Of a stretch of 60,000 bases of DNA, positions 36,143 to 48,100 are shown piece by piece. Position numbers and translations under genes: made by a program. Numbering within the stretch: the first letter of the stretch is position 1; every line of letters starts with the position of its first letter. The stretch lies in assembly GCF_032854445.1 (NCBI RefSeq), contig NC_088302.1, forward strand, positions 5,205,338-5,265,337, written 5' to 3'. This stretch comes from Liolophura sinensis (taxonomy: Eukaryota > Mollusca > Polyplacophora > Chitonida > Chitonidae). The notes beneath the pieces are model-generated. The model was not told where the DNA came from. It saw nothing but the letters and a program-made list of their open reading frames with translations, and made no database searches.

Positions 36143-39100
36143 AACCCTCAAATACACAGGTAACTGCTATATTTTATACTTGATTTGTATTTTACACTAC
36201 ATTCAGGAACATTTCATTTATAGAGAGGCGGTGAAGGCTAGGATTTGGAGGAAACTGGTCTGCGTTGGTCAGCCATTTATTGTATCAGATCATGACCAGT
36301 CACAGTGTTTAGACCTTAGACCACCAATATAGTTGAATGCTGTGATCGTACTGTACATATCACCCTGGCCTGGAGTGATGAACTGTCATACCATGCTCCA
36401 GAGCTAATACTGTCATCCAGAAAAGCAGGATGGAATGGTACACAGAGTTGATGGTCCACATCCAGAACACCTGTGAGCAATAAAGGTGTAAAATATTACT
36501 TTTGTGGCTTAACATGCTTACTAAAAACATAAAACCATAGTCGGTCAAAATTCAGAATAGCTGAACATAAATGAGGTACAATACACAATTATGTGTAACA
36601 GGTGTAACTGTCCACAATAAAAATGGGGCCGTACAGCACAGTCATGCTCTCAGTAGACACCCCAGATGACACCTCGGTCTAGTCAAATACTATACCAGTC
36701 TTTTGCTTCAGGGTCTGATGAGACCATAAATATCCTTTTTTGTTTTGTTTTTTAATTCTTTTAACATCCTGAGTATAACCTGTATCAGATTTGACTCTGT
36801 GGTAGCTCCTTATGAAATGAACAGTGTCTAATTTCATTTTAAACTGAAATGGCAAATCATACCTTGATAACCTGTTACACAGGAAAACACTGGTCTATTA
36901 CAAATAGACACTTCAAAAGCTTTAAATCCTTGGACAACAATACTTACCTTCGTATTGAAGAATTCTGCATTTTGGGAGTATTTATAGAGGGCTGGGAATC
37001 TCATCATACTGTCAGCACTACAGACCCTATCAAAGAGGCCCAGGGCTAAAGGTGGGGCAACCGTGAACACCTGCAAACAGAGACCACTCAAAGGTTTATA
37101 ATGGAGTGTAAACATACATGCAACAAAGCTCAAAAGCTCAAAGCTAGTGTAATACATATACTAATATGTTTAATTATTTCAACATATTGTTCTCTCTTAT
37201 GTAGACATCCTGATGTACTAATTGTGTTCTTTAATGGAGAAGTTATAAGTATTTTGAATAATATATTAACAATATTTCCATAAATGTAATTTATTGAATT
37301 ATTTGATTGGTGTTTTATGCCGTACTCAAGAATATTTCACTTATAGGACAGTGGCAAGTGGCAAGGATTATGGCAGGTTGCTGGGAGACTTTCCCACTTA
37401 TGGCCAGAGAGGAAGCCAGCACGAGCTGGACTTGAACTCACAGCAACTGCATTGGTGAGGCTTCTGGATCATTACGCTTGCGCTAAAGCGCTAACCAACT
37501 GAGCCACGGAGACCCCAAGACAATGTAATTACATGTACAACTCTTTTAAGCTATATACTCATTAAAAACAGCAGTAGGATTTGAATTACGGATAAAATGC
37601 TTCACAAAACTAAGCTGTGATGTACATAATGTTTATAGGTTGTGTACAGTTACATGACCACATGACCACATAAATCTCACAATAACATGATAGACACAAA
37701 AAGTAGATATAAATTAAAGGCCTTTATCTTGCATTTAATTCAATTCATCAATACAAAAAAACAAAACAAAATAAATATAAATAGACATTGACTGAAACAT
37801 CTTACTGACCATATCAAGACAATCAAATAAAGTAAACAGCTAAAAAAAAGGATAAGGCTGTATTTTCATGTAAAAATACCAAAATAATGACATTACAAAA
37901 TATGGTGAAAACTCAATTATTAAAAGTGAGTACTGAAAAACACACAAAGAAAATGCCTCCAAACCTTTTGATATGATTTTTACTGAAAACCATTTAAACA
38001 AAATAAAGGCGATTTTTCATTTATTTAAGCCAAATGGCTCAAAGGATCTTGTCAAATCAACTCTGTATGACTTTTTTTTATCTGCGCAAACCGATGAAAG
38101 GTACAAGGCATGAAAAGTTAATATAAATCATGGTAGCAAAGATAGTAGTGGGTGAGTATACATACCACGTTGTAGAGACCAATTGACCAGCGTTCAAACA
38201 CAATCTGTCCTGAGTAGCCACTGAGGACAGCAAACCAAAACTGTGAAGGACAAACACAAACGTGCAAGCTGACAATCAAACGGTTAGTCTAGTCATAGTA
38301 ACACAAGGGGAGGCAACTCCATGCTCGGTGAAAACACTGACAGCTAGAGGGCGCTACTGTATTATCTAAGCACAAATGTAAGTAAACACGCACACATACG
38401 CACACAGACATGGCCAGTGAACTTGTGCTCACACATACCACATTATACAGCCCAATGCTCCATTTCTCATGGACAATTTGGCCTGAGAAACCGCTTAATA
38501 TGGCAAACCAGAGCTGTAAACCCATGAAAGTACACATTAATATCAATGTACAGAAGGCAAACCAAAGCTGTAAACCCAGAATAGTACACATTTTCATCAA
38601 TGTACAGAAGGCAAACTAGAGCTGTAAACCCATAACAGTAAACATTATCATCAATGTACAGAAGGTAAACTAGAGCAGTAAACCCAGAATAGTACACATT
38701 ATCGTCAATGTAGTACAGAAGGTAAACCAAAGCTGTAAACCCATAACAGTAAACATTATCATCAATGTACAGAAGGTAAACTAAAGCAGTAAACCCAGAA
38801 TAGTACACATTATCATCAATGTACAGAAGGCAAACTAGAGATGTAAACCCATAACAATAAACATTATCATCAATGTACAGAAGGCAAACCAAAGCTGTAA
38901 ACCCATAATAGTAAACATTATCATCAATGTATGGAAGGCAAACCAAAGCTGTAAACCCATGACAGTAAACATTATCATCAATGTTTGAAAGGCAAACCAA
39001 AGCTGTAAACCCATAATAGTAAACATTATCATCAATGTATGGAAGGCAAACCAAAGCTGTAAATCCATAATAGTAAACATTATCATCAATGTACAGAAGG

Positions 39101-42100
39101 CAAACCAAAGCTGTAAACCCATAATAGTAAACATTATCATCAATGTATGGAAGGCAAACCAAAACTGTAAACCCGTAACAGTAAACATTATCATCAATGT
39201 ACAGAAGGCAAACCAAAGCTGTAAACCCATAACAGTAAACATTATCATCAATGTTTGAAAGGCAAACCAAAACTGTAAACCCATAAGAATGTGGACATCA
39301 ACCAATTAACACCTTACATTGTAATTCTATGTCATAAATTACAATTGCGAGATTTCAGTTCTATATGGTGTTCAGTGGGAAGGCAAACTTAGGTAATAGT
39401 ATCCAGTCATTGTTTTATGACAGAGACTCATCTACTTTATTAACTAACTGGACCATAAAATTTATGAAGAAACTTCAGAACCTCTTTGACAGACTATTCA
39501 CACCTGAGAATAGTTTGAGGCATGTATTGGAAAGTAGGATGATATCCTACTGAAAAATATAAGTACTATTTTATGACGATACATATTTTATTTGCCTTGT
39601 GCCCTTATTTGGACGAGTTTTTAAAGCAAATACAGTAATTACAAATGTTCTAGCCCACACTGTCCGTTCTCTAAGCCCTGGCCAGATTAGAGTTAGTACG
39701 CTCACAGTACGCAACAGTCTACCCACCTCAATGACATAGAGACAGATGTTCTTGTAGAATGAGTACAGGATGACTTTACACAGCCGGCTGTAACTCCACG
39801 CACCGTGTACCAACAACAGCTTGTTTAGGAAACGGAACTGAAGAAGAAACACCCAGTAAGTTCATGTGTACCAGCACTGTCAGGAATTCTGGATTTATTA
39901 TAACACAAAGACAACCATTACAAAACATCATCTGATCACTTTTTCATGACTCCTCTCAATAAATCTTACATTATCTTAAGCCAATGCCGAAAAGCAGTAA
40001 AACAGCTTAGAGAAACTGCCCATATATCTTAGGCCTAGACTATACTCAGTTCTTAAAATGCATTAGATTTCCAGCATGTTTATAAGATTTTTAAAATTTT
40101 TCCTACAGGAGAACAATTTTGGAGTTTTGTAACACCAATTGTTTTATTAATTATGTCAACCTCGTTCTCAAATATTATATACTACTTAATGTATAGATGT
40201 ATATTCTTTGAAAAGATCATTAATATCCAATATGAAACAGCCTGGCTATGACATTACCTGAGCGATAGCATAGTCCGAGGCACAGGCAGCCTGGAGGCCT
40301 TCTACCCCACTAATGCCCACCCCAACATGGGCAGCCTATAACAACAGAAATACACTGAAATAAAGCTCCACAAATACCAAACCTAATCATCAAATCATCT
40401 TAGAAGCCAAAGGAATAATTGTTCAGTACAAATGTGTCATACAAGTCAGATGAAAATGGGTGTGGGTGAGGTGGTGGGTAGCTCACCTGAATCATGCCCA
40501 CATCATTTGCTCCATCCCCTATAGACAGAGTGATAGCCTTCACAGAGGACTTGACTAGCTCCACCAATTCAGCCTTCTGCAGTGGGGACACCCTGACAAA
40601 TACATCACAATATATTAACTACATGCGTTAGTTACAAGACTGCAGACATTAATGATCCAATTTTCATTAAATATCATCAACTCTAAATTTACTTTCATGC
40701 CACATTTCATGCCATATTTTTTAAGAATTTAAAAGCACTTAAGACCAACTATTATTCATGTAGGAGAGTTTAACTTCATTGGTCAATGGTTTAAAGTGTT
40801 CAGTCAAGCATTAATGGGATTTCATCCAGAGATGAAATGAGTTCTATACATGGCCCAGTATAACCTAGACAATTATGTCACATGAGAAACTTTACAAATG
40901 TTTCTTCCTTACCTGCAGCATATGACTGCTTTACAAGATATGGCAATATCCAGAAAATCTTGCCTACAGTCGCACAACAATGCATACTTGAGGGTCTAAA
41001 ATAAGAAACAAGATTTGGTTTACATTTCTGATTTTTAAACTTAAAGATGAGTACTTATGAACATAAAATCAGATTTACAGCTGGAAAACAGCACACCTGT
41101 CCCATTATCAGATGATCTTCTTGAAATATTTTATTTATTTGATTGGTGTTTTACGCCATACTCAAGAATATTTCACTTATATGATGATGGCCAGCGTTAA
41201 GGTGTGAGGAAACCAGACAGAGCACAGGGGTAGCACATGACAATCCACAGATTGCTGGAAGGCCTTCCTACGAAGAGGAAGCCAGGATAAGTTGGACTTC
41301 TCACAGCGATCGCCTTGGTGAAAGGCTACTGGGTGACTGCGACTTGCTGGCGTGCTAACCAAGGAGGCCCCTCTTCTTGACATAAAGTTACTGGTGAACC
41401 TGCAGTGACTAGATTTGATCACTCACTCTCATATGCCAAGGTGTTAATAAATTTGCACCTAAACACCAAAATATAATTTATAAAGGTACATGCAGTCTGT
41501 AGGAGTGCTTTATAGTGTTACCATACTTGACAGTGAAAGAAAAAATATAACATACAATTTGGAATTTATCTCTGCTTTCAACAAAGAATTTACGAGTCAT
41601 AACTTCCCACTAATGAGACTTGAACTCTGGTTTAAAATGAATCAATCTTGATTTATCTCAATCTCAATTGTATCGAGGTTTCAAGAGAAAACTCATCAGT
41701 ATTGAACATCCAACAATGGGATTGGAACCCTGGTTTCAGTGGAGAACCTGTCCTTCAGGACTTACCAGCAATGGAATCTGAACACTGTTTTCAGAGGAGA
41801 ACTCACCTGTCCATCAATAATCAGCCCTACGTCATTTTCCTTGCCTAGCTGATCTCCAAAGTCTTGATGATGACGCCTTATTGCTTCTCGGGTGTTCTGA
41901 AAGACAACAAACCGTGTGTGAACATGCAGACTGCCTCAGGGCTTGGCAGCACAAGGAACAATGGTGGTATGTATGTGTAGAGAGGTTATCTTCAGGGAGA
42001 CTGGGGTAGACAGAAAGGGAGGTAACTAGAAGCTGTCTACTCTCTATAAGAGCCAGTGAAACAAGCAGTGGAAGCAATCAAAGCAAAACATGCAGCTATA

Positions 42101-45100
42101 TGCTTATATGAGTTTCACCTAGTGGATTTCTTCTTGGAACACTGCTAGACAAAATCAAATTTCCATGTCCATTAATTTATTGAAAAAAGCCATCTTTCCT
42201 GTAATTTTGCTTGTACTTTGTTTTTATTTCATCTGCTCAAGAAAGAGAAGATATTTCCTCTTCAAACCATCAACTGCTAAACAGTGTTCCCTTCCACAAT
42301 GCTGAGATGTAATCCCACTCCATAATTACCAGTATACAGTAAATACTACCTCATCTGAATGGTCAGAGAGGTTTCACTTTAACCAACCTTCACTTAACAC
42401 ATTTTCTCTCTTAATTTCTTCATTTTCAGCAAAATCAAATATCAGTTTTTTTGACCTTTTGGTTAAATTTCTCCCACATCAAGTATGTTTGAAATGTCAC
42501 ACAGGTTGAGTATCACCATGGTATGGTGACAGAATACCCCTACATCTGTATTTAATGACCAACTGTGTTCACAATCATTATGCTACCCACATGGTTCAGA
42601 TTAACAAATATCCGCTTTCCACCTCTGACACTGCTCAAAATAAGACACACGAAGGGAAAGTCCATGTCTATCATCTATACCAGCAGAGAATGCAACCAGT
42701 GTCCTATTCCCTTCACCACACTCTCTACTGCACACACTGCAAACGCCCACACACAGAGTGTAGATACAAACACAAAGATTTTCGCAATCACATATCCGCA
42801 GGTCTCATGATTAACCGCTCTCCTAAAGAATCACTCCAAACTTATGACTTCCTCGGAGAATACTGAACCTCCAGCAACGAAACAGCCCTCCCATGGTAAC
42901 TTGTATATAACCTTCATTGGCACAGATTTACCATGTAGATTAGTTTCTTAATTAAACCTGAGATCTGCAGACAAAGTCAAAATTGAAACACCATCTCAAA
43001 GCTAATTTGGGGGTTTTAGAAATCAAAATTTTGTAAACCTCATCAATGTTATCAAGAAAAGTGCGCCCTCTTTCAATTTCCAGTATCAAAACCTAAGCAT
43101 CATACAGAGTTTTTATAATTTTCACTTAAGTCAGAAACAGCTTTGTGGAATCGGTCCCTGTTTCATCTTCACAGCTTAGTTTTTAGAAATAGAGATCTGT
43201 ACTCTTTTATTCATAAATCTGGAACTCAGTATTTTAGAGTGTGCTGTCCTCAACATGTCAAAGCTGTACACCACAAAAACTTGGTGCCTTTAACCCTGTA
43301 GCAGTTCTGAATACAGATCACCTTTAGTGTCATGAGCAATATTGACTACAACATCACAATTAACACAAATGTACACGACGCTACACAACAAGCCAAACTT
43401 CACTAACCATCATTTTTGATTCAAGCCATTTGCACTTGGTATGTCAGGCAAAAGATAAACTTGTGGGACATTTGAATTGAAAGAAAGCACTTGTTTGGGA
43501 GACTTTAACTCTTGTTTAAATAATGAAGATAACTATAATAACAGAAGGAAACATAAACAACTATTGTAATAAAAAAGAAAAGCAGACCAGTCCACCCAAG
43601 CAACAGAGTTCAAAAATGGTGGTTTGCGAAATTTGGATGCTCCCGAGTGAATGCATCAGTTAGAGTTTTGTGAACTGCCACATTATGGCTGCTATTTTAC
43701 CCGCATACTGACTTGATATAAAGTTAAAATTACTTTAAGATCAGAGAAAACCTGTTATAGTTTTTCTTTATAGCTTTGAAAGTTTGAGGACAGCACAGGT
43801 GACAGGGCTGAGAACCATGCAATGATTCAGGGCTGAGCTAGGAAAACCGCCAACCGATCTCAGAGCTAGTTCTTAATGAACACTTTGAATGAATGAATGA
43901 ATGATTATTTGATAACGCCACGTTAGCAATATTACGGCCATATCGTCGCAAAGAACACTTTGATACACAGCATGATATATACACAGACACCTGTCACAAA
44001 GTGTTAGCAAAGAATTTAGCGATTCTCAGTACACCATTCTGGCACAAGAATAAACTTCAGAAAAACCCAACAATCTTCCAGAGAAAGATATAAATTAGTC
44101 TTTCTCCATATTTGCAAAGCAATCACAAACATACATTTTTAACACCCCATGCTATTTTGTAAACTGGGCTAATGCAACAAATATTAAGCTGGAAAAATTG
44201 TACGCAAACTTATTCTACATTACATATACATATACCCTGCACAACAAGGTGTTAGAATTAGCCACATAATTCTGTATGTAACTGCAAATATCAGATCACC
44301 TTGAACAACAAAATACAAGATTCACTTTACAATGAAGAGTGAGACTACAAGTAGAAGCCCTACATGTTGGAGCTGGCGCAGGAGTACTGGTGTGTTCTGG
44401 ATGGGCAGGTACAAATGTACTGACATACATGTAGATGTGGGTACAGAAGTTGTCAGCTCATAGGCAAGTATATCTCAGGGGAGGTAACTGGCTTTTGTAT
44501 CTTACCTCAATGTTACGGATTTCCTTTGAAAAGCAAAAGGGAAAAAAGACTACTGAAGACAGCATGCTAAAATTAAAAGATTTTGACTTAACTGTGTTAT
44601 TAAATACATATCAAATATGTACACCTTAATTCTGTTATACTCGCACCAAACTCTAAAGAATAACTAGAAACTTAGTACTATAAACTACTGAGCTAAAATA
44701 TACCTGATCTCGATTTTAAATTAAACACCTTGATGTTACCGACTACAATGTATGCACACAGAAAGTGGTAACAGTGACAGTTAGTTTACAAGATGGATGT
44801 GTTAATAAAACAGCCAACAGCGTGCAAGGCAGCACAATGTGGATTGCTCACATGCTGACATTATATCTTATTACAGAGAGGAACAAATTAAAAATAAATG
44901 ATTTCATTTTCACAGAGATCCAGTTAAGAACTAATGGTTGAAATGCTCATACAGATTTATGGAGAAGTCTTGTTAAATGCATTGCAACATGGCCTTAAGA
45001 CATGCATACAGTAGGTCAATCTCATTACTTTCGGACAACTGGGGTTTTGTTGAACAGAACATCTTTCGGTTCATCTAACCAGACCTCAGCAGGATGTGGC

Positions 45101-48100
45101 GTTCTACTCAACCCTGGTAGTTTTCTACTTTTTTCACAGCTAGAAGCAACAAGTTCCCTCTAAATCCATCTGTCTGAGAATTTGTGATTGATCACCTATG
45201 GTTTCCAACCACTCGTCAATTTACTCCATTGACTGACTTCATTAGAAAGTAGACCCTGAAGGTTCATGGTAAAATCACGGTTTTACTAGTAGTATATAAT
45301 CAAATAAAAGTAACACGGCAACAAGTTATTTCGTTTTTTGCGAACTGGTGGTAGAATCAGAACCCCAGATTAATACAGACATCAAGAAGCTTACAATTAA
45401 CATACAGAATGAAATAAGGATGGTGACACAATGCCACTACAAATCTGCTACATAAAACAACAAAACAGTACACAGCGACATCTAGAACACAAACGTATCT
45501 CAGGGCAATTAAACTGTACACATTAACTGGGGGAAAAGGAAAGTGAAACCAGATGTGAACTTACATCCAGGCTGTATTCATTGATCATCAGAAGAGGCAT
45601 TCCCTGGGTGAGCAGTTTACAGGAGTAGCCTGGAAAATAACACACAGCTTAACTGATATGAGCGAAAATAGTCAGCAGCAGAATCAAAACTGATTGGCAG
45701 ACAGTTGAGATAGGGTTACCTGGGTTAAACTCTGCAGCCTTAGTCATACTTGAATAAATCTGCCATACCTAAAAATTCGCTTTTGCCAGGCATAACCTGA
45801 GCTTACATCTCTCACCAGCTAATCAGAAACGATTCTGCAGGCCTTTAACAGCCAATCATAATCTGATCCTCTGTTTTGTCAATAGTGGCGAAATCATGCA
45901 AAATCTATTGATTTATGTGATTGGTGTTTTTAAAAACGTCTTACACAATTTTCCCTCATACAACTGCAGTAAGCTTTATACAGGGAGGAAACAGAGCCTA
46001 GAGGAAACCACCGCTCTTCACCAGGTATCTCACAAGTTTCCTGACTTAAAGCTAAAAACAAATCAGCATGGCTTGGATTTGAGCATGCAATCTCATTGGT
46101 CTCAGTGAGACAGCACTTCAACCGTCTGAGCCAAAAAGGGCCCTCATCCCATAAAAAGTTACTCAGGCACCCATAACGAGATGGCCCATGTGAAAAGATC
46201 TGGGCGATCCAAACACTAACAAAACTAACTACATTGTCGCAGCCATAAATTCTATATAACCAACCTATGTTGATGGCTGTCTCCTGTTTATCTCCAGTAA
46301 GCACCCATATCTTGATGTCAGCTTTGGTAAGGTTAGCTATCGTCTCTGGAACACCCTGTAAACAACAGGAAACACATCAAAATTCTGCTGGCCATCTTGT
46401 ACAAGTATACAGTGTACAAGAGATCGCAATGAAGCTCAACACACATAAATGTCTTTTCATTGTCCATAAGTCTCCATTTTCCTTTAAATTCGTGTATACT
46501 ATATCTGAAAACAATCATTTTGCGATGTATGTGCCCCATTTAACTCTACATGTGCAACGGTTTGACGTGAAAACTTGAACATCTTAATAAACACAGCAAA
46601 ATGCCTAACAAACAAATCCTACACCTTGTGAACAGCGTGTTAAAAAAAGTGAAAGCCATAACTGATCGACAGGAAATTCAGCATTCCCACAGTAATAAAG
46701 CTACGTGTCCTATTTGGGGACTACATGTATCTGCTACACGGTCAGTTACAGGCATTAATTCTATTTCCAAATGGCCCAATCACAGCAAATAGATTAACTG
46801 GGAAGGAAAGCGATACTCACTTCCTGTAGTTTGTCCTCAATAGCTGTAGCACCAAGTAACTGTAAATTCTGTGGAAACAGAAAACAAACTCTTCATGATG
46901 ACTGCCCATACGATGCATAGTTTTGCTCATACAAAGAGGTGATACAGACTTATAAATCTCCTATACACACATGTAAAAATGCTAACTAAAAAGTACTGAA
47001 TAGCAACTTGTAACATACATGTTTCTGTTCTGATCACCCCAGACTGGGTACTTTATCCCTCTCTATATATACATGATTCAGTGGTTTTGTGTCTTGCACG
47101 ACCTAATCTCCTGACCTCAGCTACATGTATACATGTAGAATATATATACAGTTGTGAATCCTTATTTGGGCGTGGGAATTATGGTAGCATAAAAAGTCTG
47201 CAATTTCTCAAAAAATGTCTGAAATACACTTCACTCTAACAAATTAAATGCAGTTTGAGGAGGTTACATTCTTTTAACTTTCAATCATTTTTTCAGAGCT
47301 CCATGCCTGCACGTTGTAAACCTCCAATTACTGATGTGTGTACATAAACACAGTTCAGTCAACACTGGTAACCATACATGTACATATATAGACAACTGAA
47401 ACTACGTCATTTTGCCACACACACAATCAGCTGACAATTTAACACCCAGGCTGATTACCCACCCGTTCTATGAGCTCGGCAGCCTCCTCCAGCTTCTTGT
47501 CCCGGTTCTGTAAGGAAGTGGACGCCTTGTAGAATGTGTGCTTCCAGTCATCGTAGAAATCCTCGGCTACATCGGCAGTAGCAATACACAGGGTTCTCAG
47601 ACCTGCCAACACACCACACAATCAGGGGTAAGAAAACGCTGTTGTGAACAGACAGAAATCCTCGGCTACATCAGCCGTGGCCAGACACAGGGTTCTCAGA
47701 CCTGACAACACACCACACAATCAGGGGTAAGAAAACGCTGCTGTGAACAGACAGAAATCCTCGGCTACATCAGCCGTGGCCAGACACAGGGTTCTCAGAC
47801 CTGACAACACACCACACAATCAGGGGTACAAAAACGCTGTTGTGAACAGACAGAAATCCTCGGCTACATCAGCCGTGGCCAGACACAGGGTTCTCAGACC
47901 TGACAACATGTCACACAATCAGGGGTAAGAAAACACTGTTGTGAACAGACAGAAATCCTCGGCTACATCAGCCGTGGCCAGACACAGGGCTCTCAGACCT
48001 GACAACACACCACACAATCAGGGGGTAAGAAAACCCTGTTGTGAACAGACAGAAATCCTTGGCTACATCAGCCATGGCCAGACACAGGGTTCTCAGACCT

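Larger units (their letters stand above)
41897..45564 (-). other. Flippase intron 19
   Basis: A 3.7-kb intron with a MITE end near 43125-43163, a SINE-like fragment at 43883-43960 and a candidate 18-nt microexon at 44506-44523. A 103-codon plus-strand frame at 42555-42866 has a CTHC-like stretch but no other support. Confidence 0.55.

Noticed and set aside
36364-36392. Later donor GTGATA for exon 27
   Set aside because: It leaves phase 2, and exon 28 would then read a stop. The GTATGA donor at 36391 gives the family sequence and correct length.
38467-39305. 267- and 156-codon minus-strand frames with repeated [12 protein letters not shown] and similar peptides
   Set aside because: They are translations of the 54-bp array; only the part overlapping exon 25A is coding, and in a defined frame.
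42555-42866. 103-codon plus-strand frame with a [15 protein letters not shown] stretch
   Set aside because: The Cys/His spacing fits no zinc-finger pattern I know, a second frame is also open, and it lies antisense in a flippase intron without splice or promoter support.
47743-47928. Plus-strand frame over the 99-bp array
   Set aside because: 99 is a multiple of three, so the array stays open; it is antisense to the exon-derived copies.
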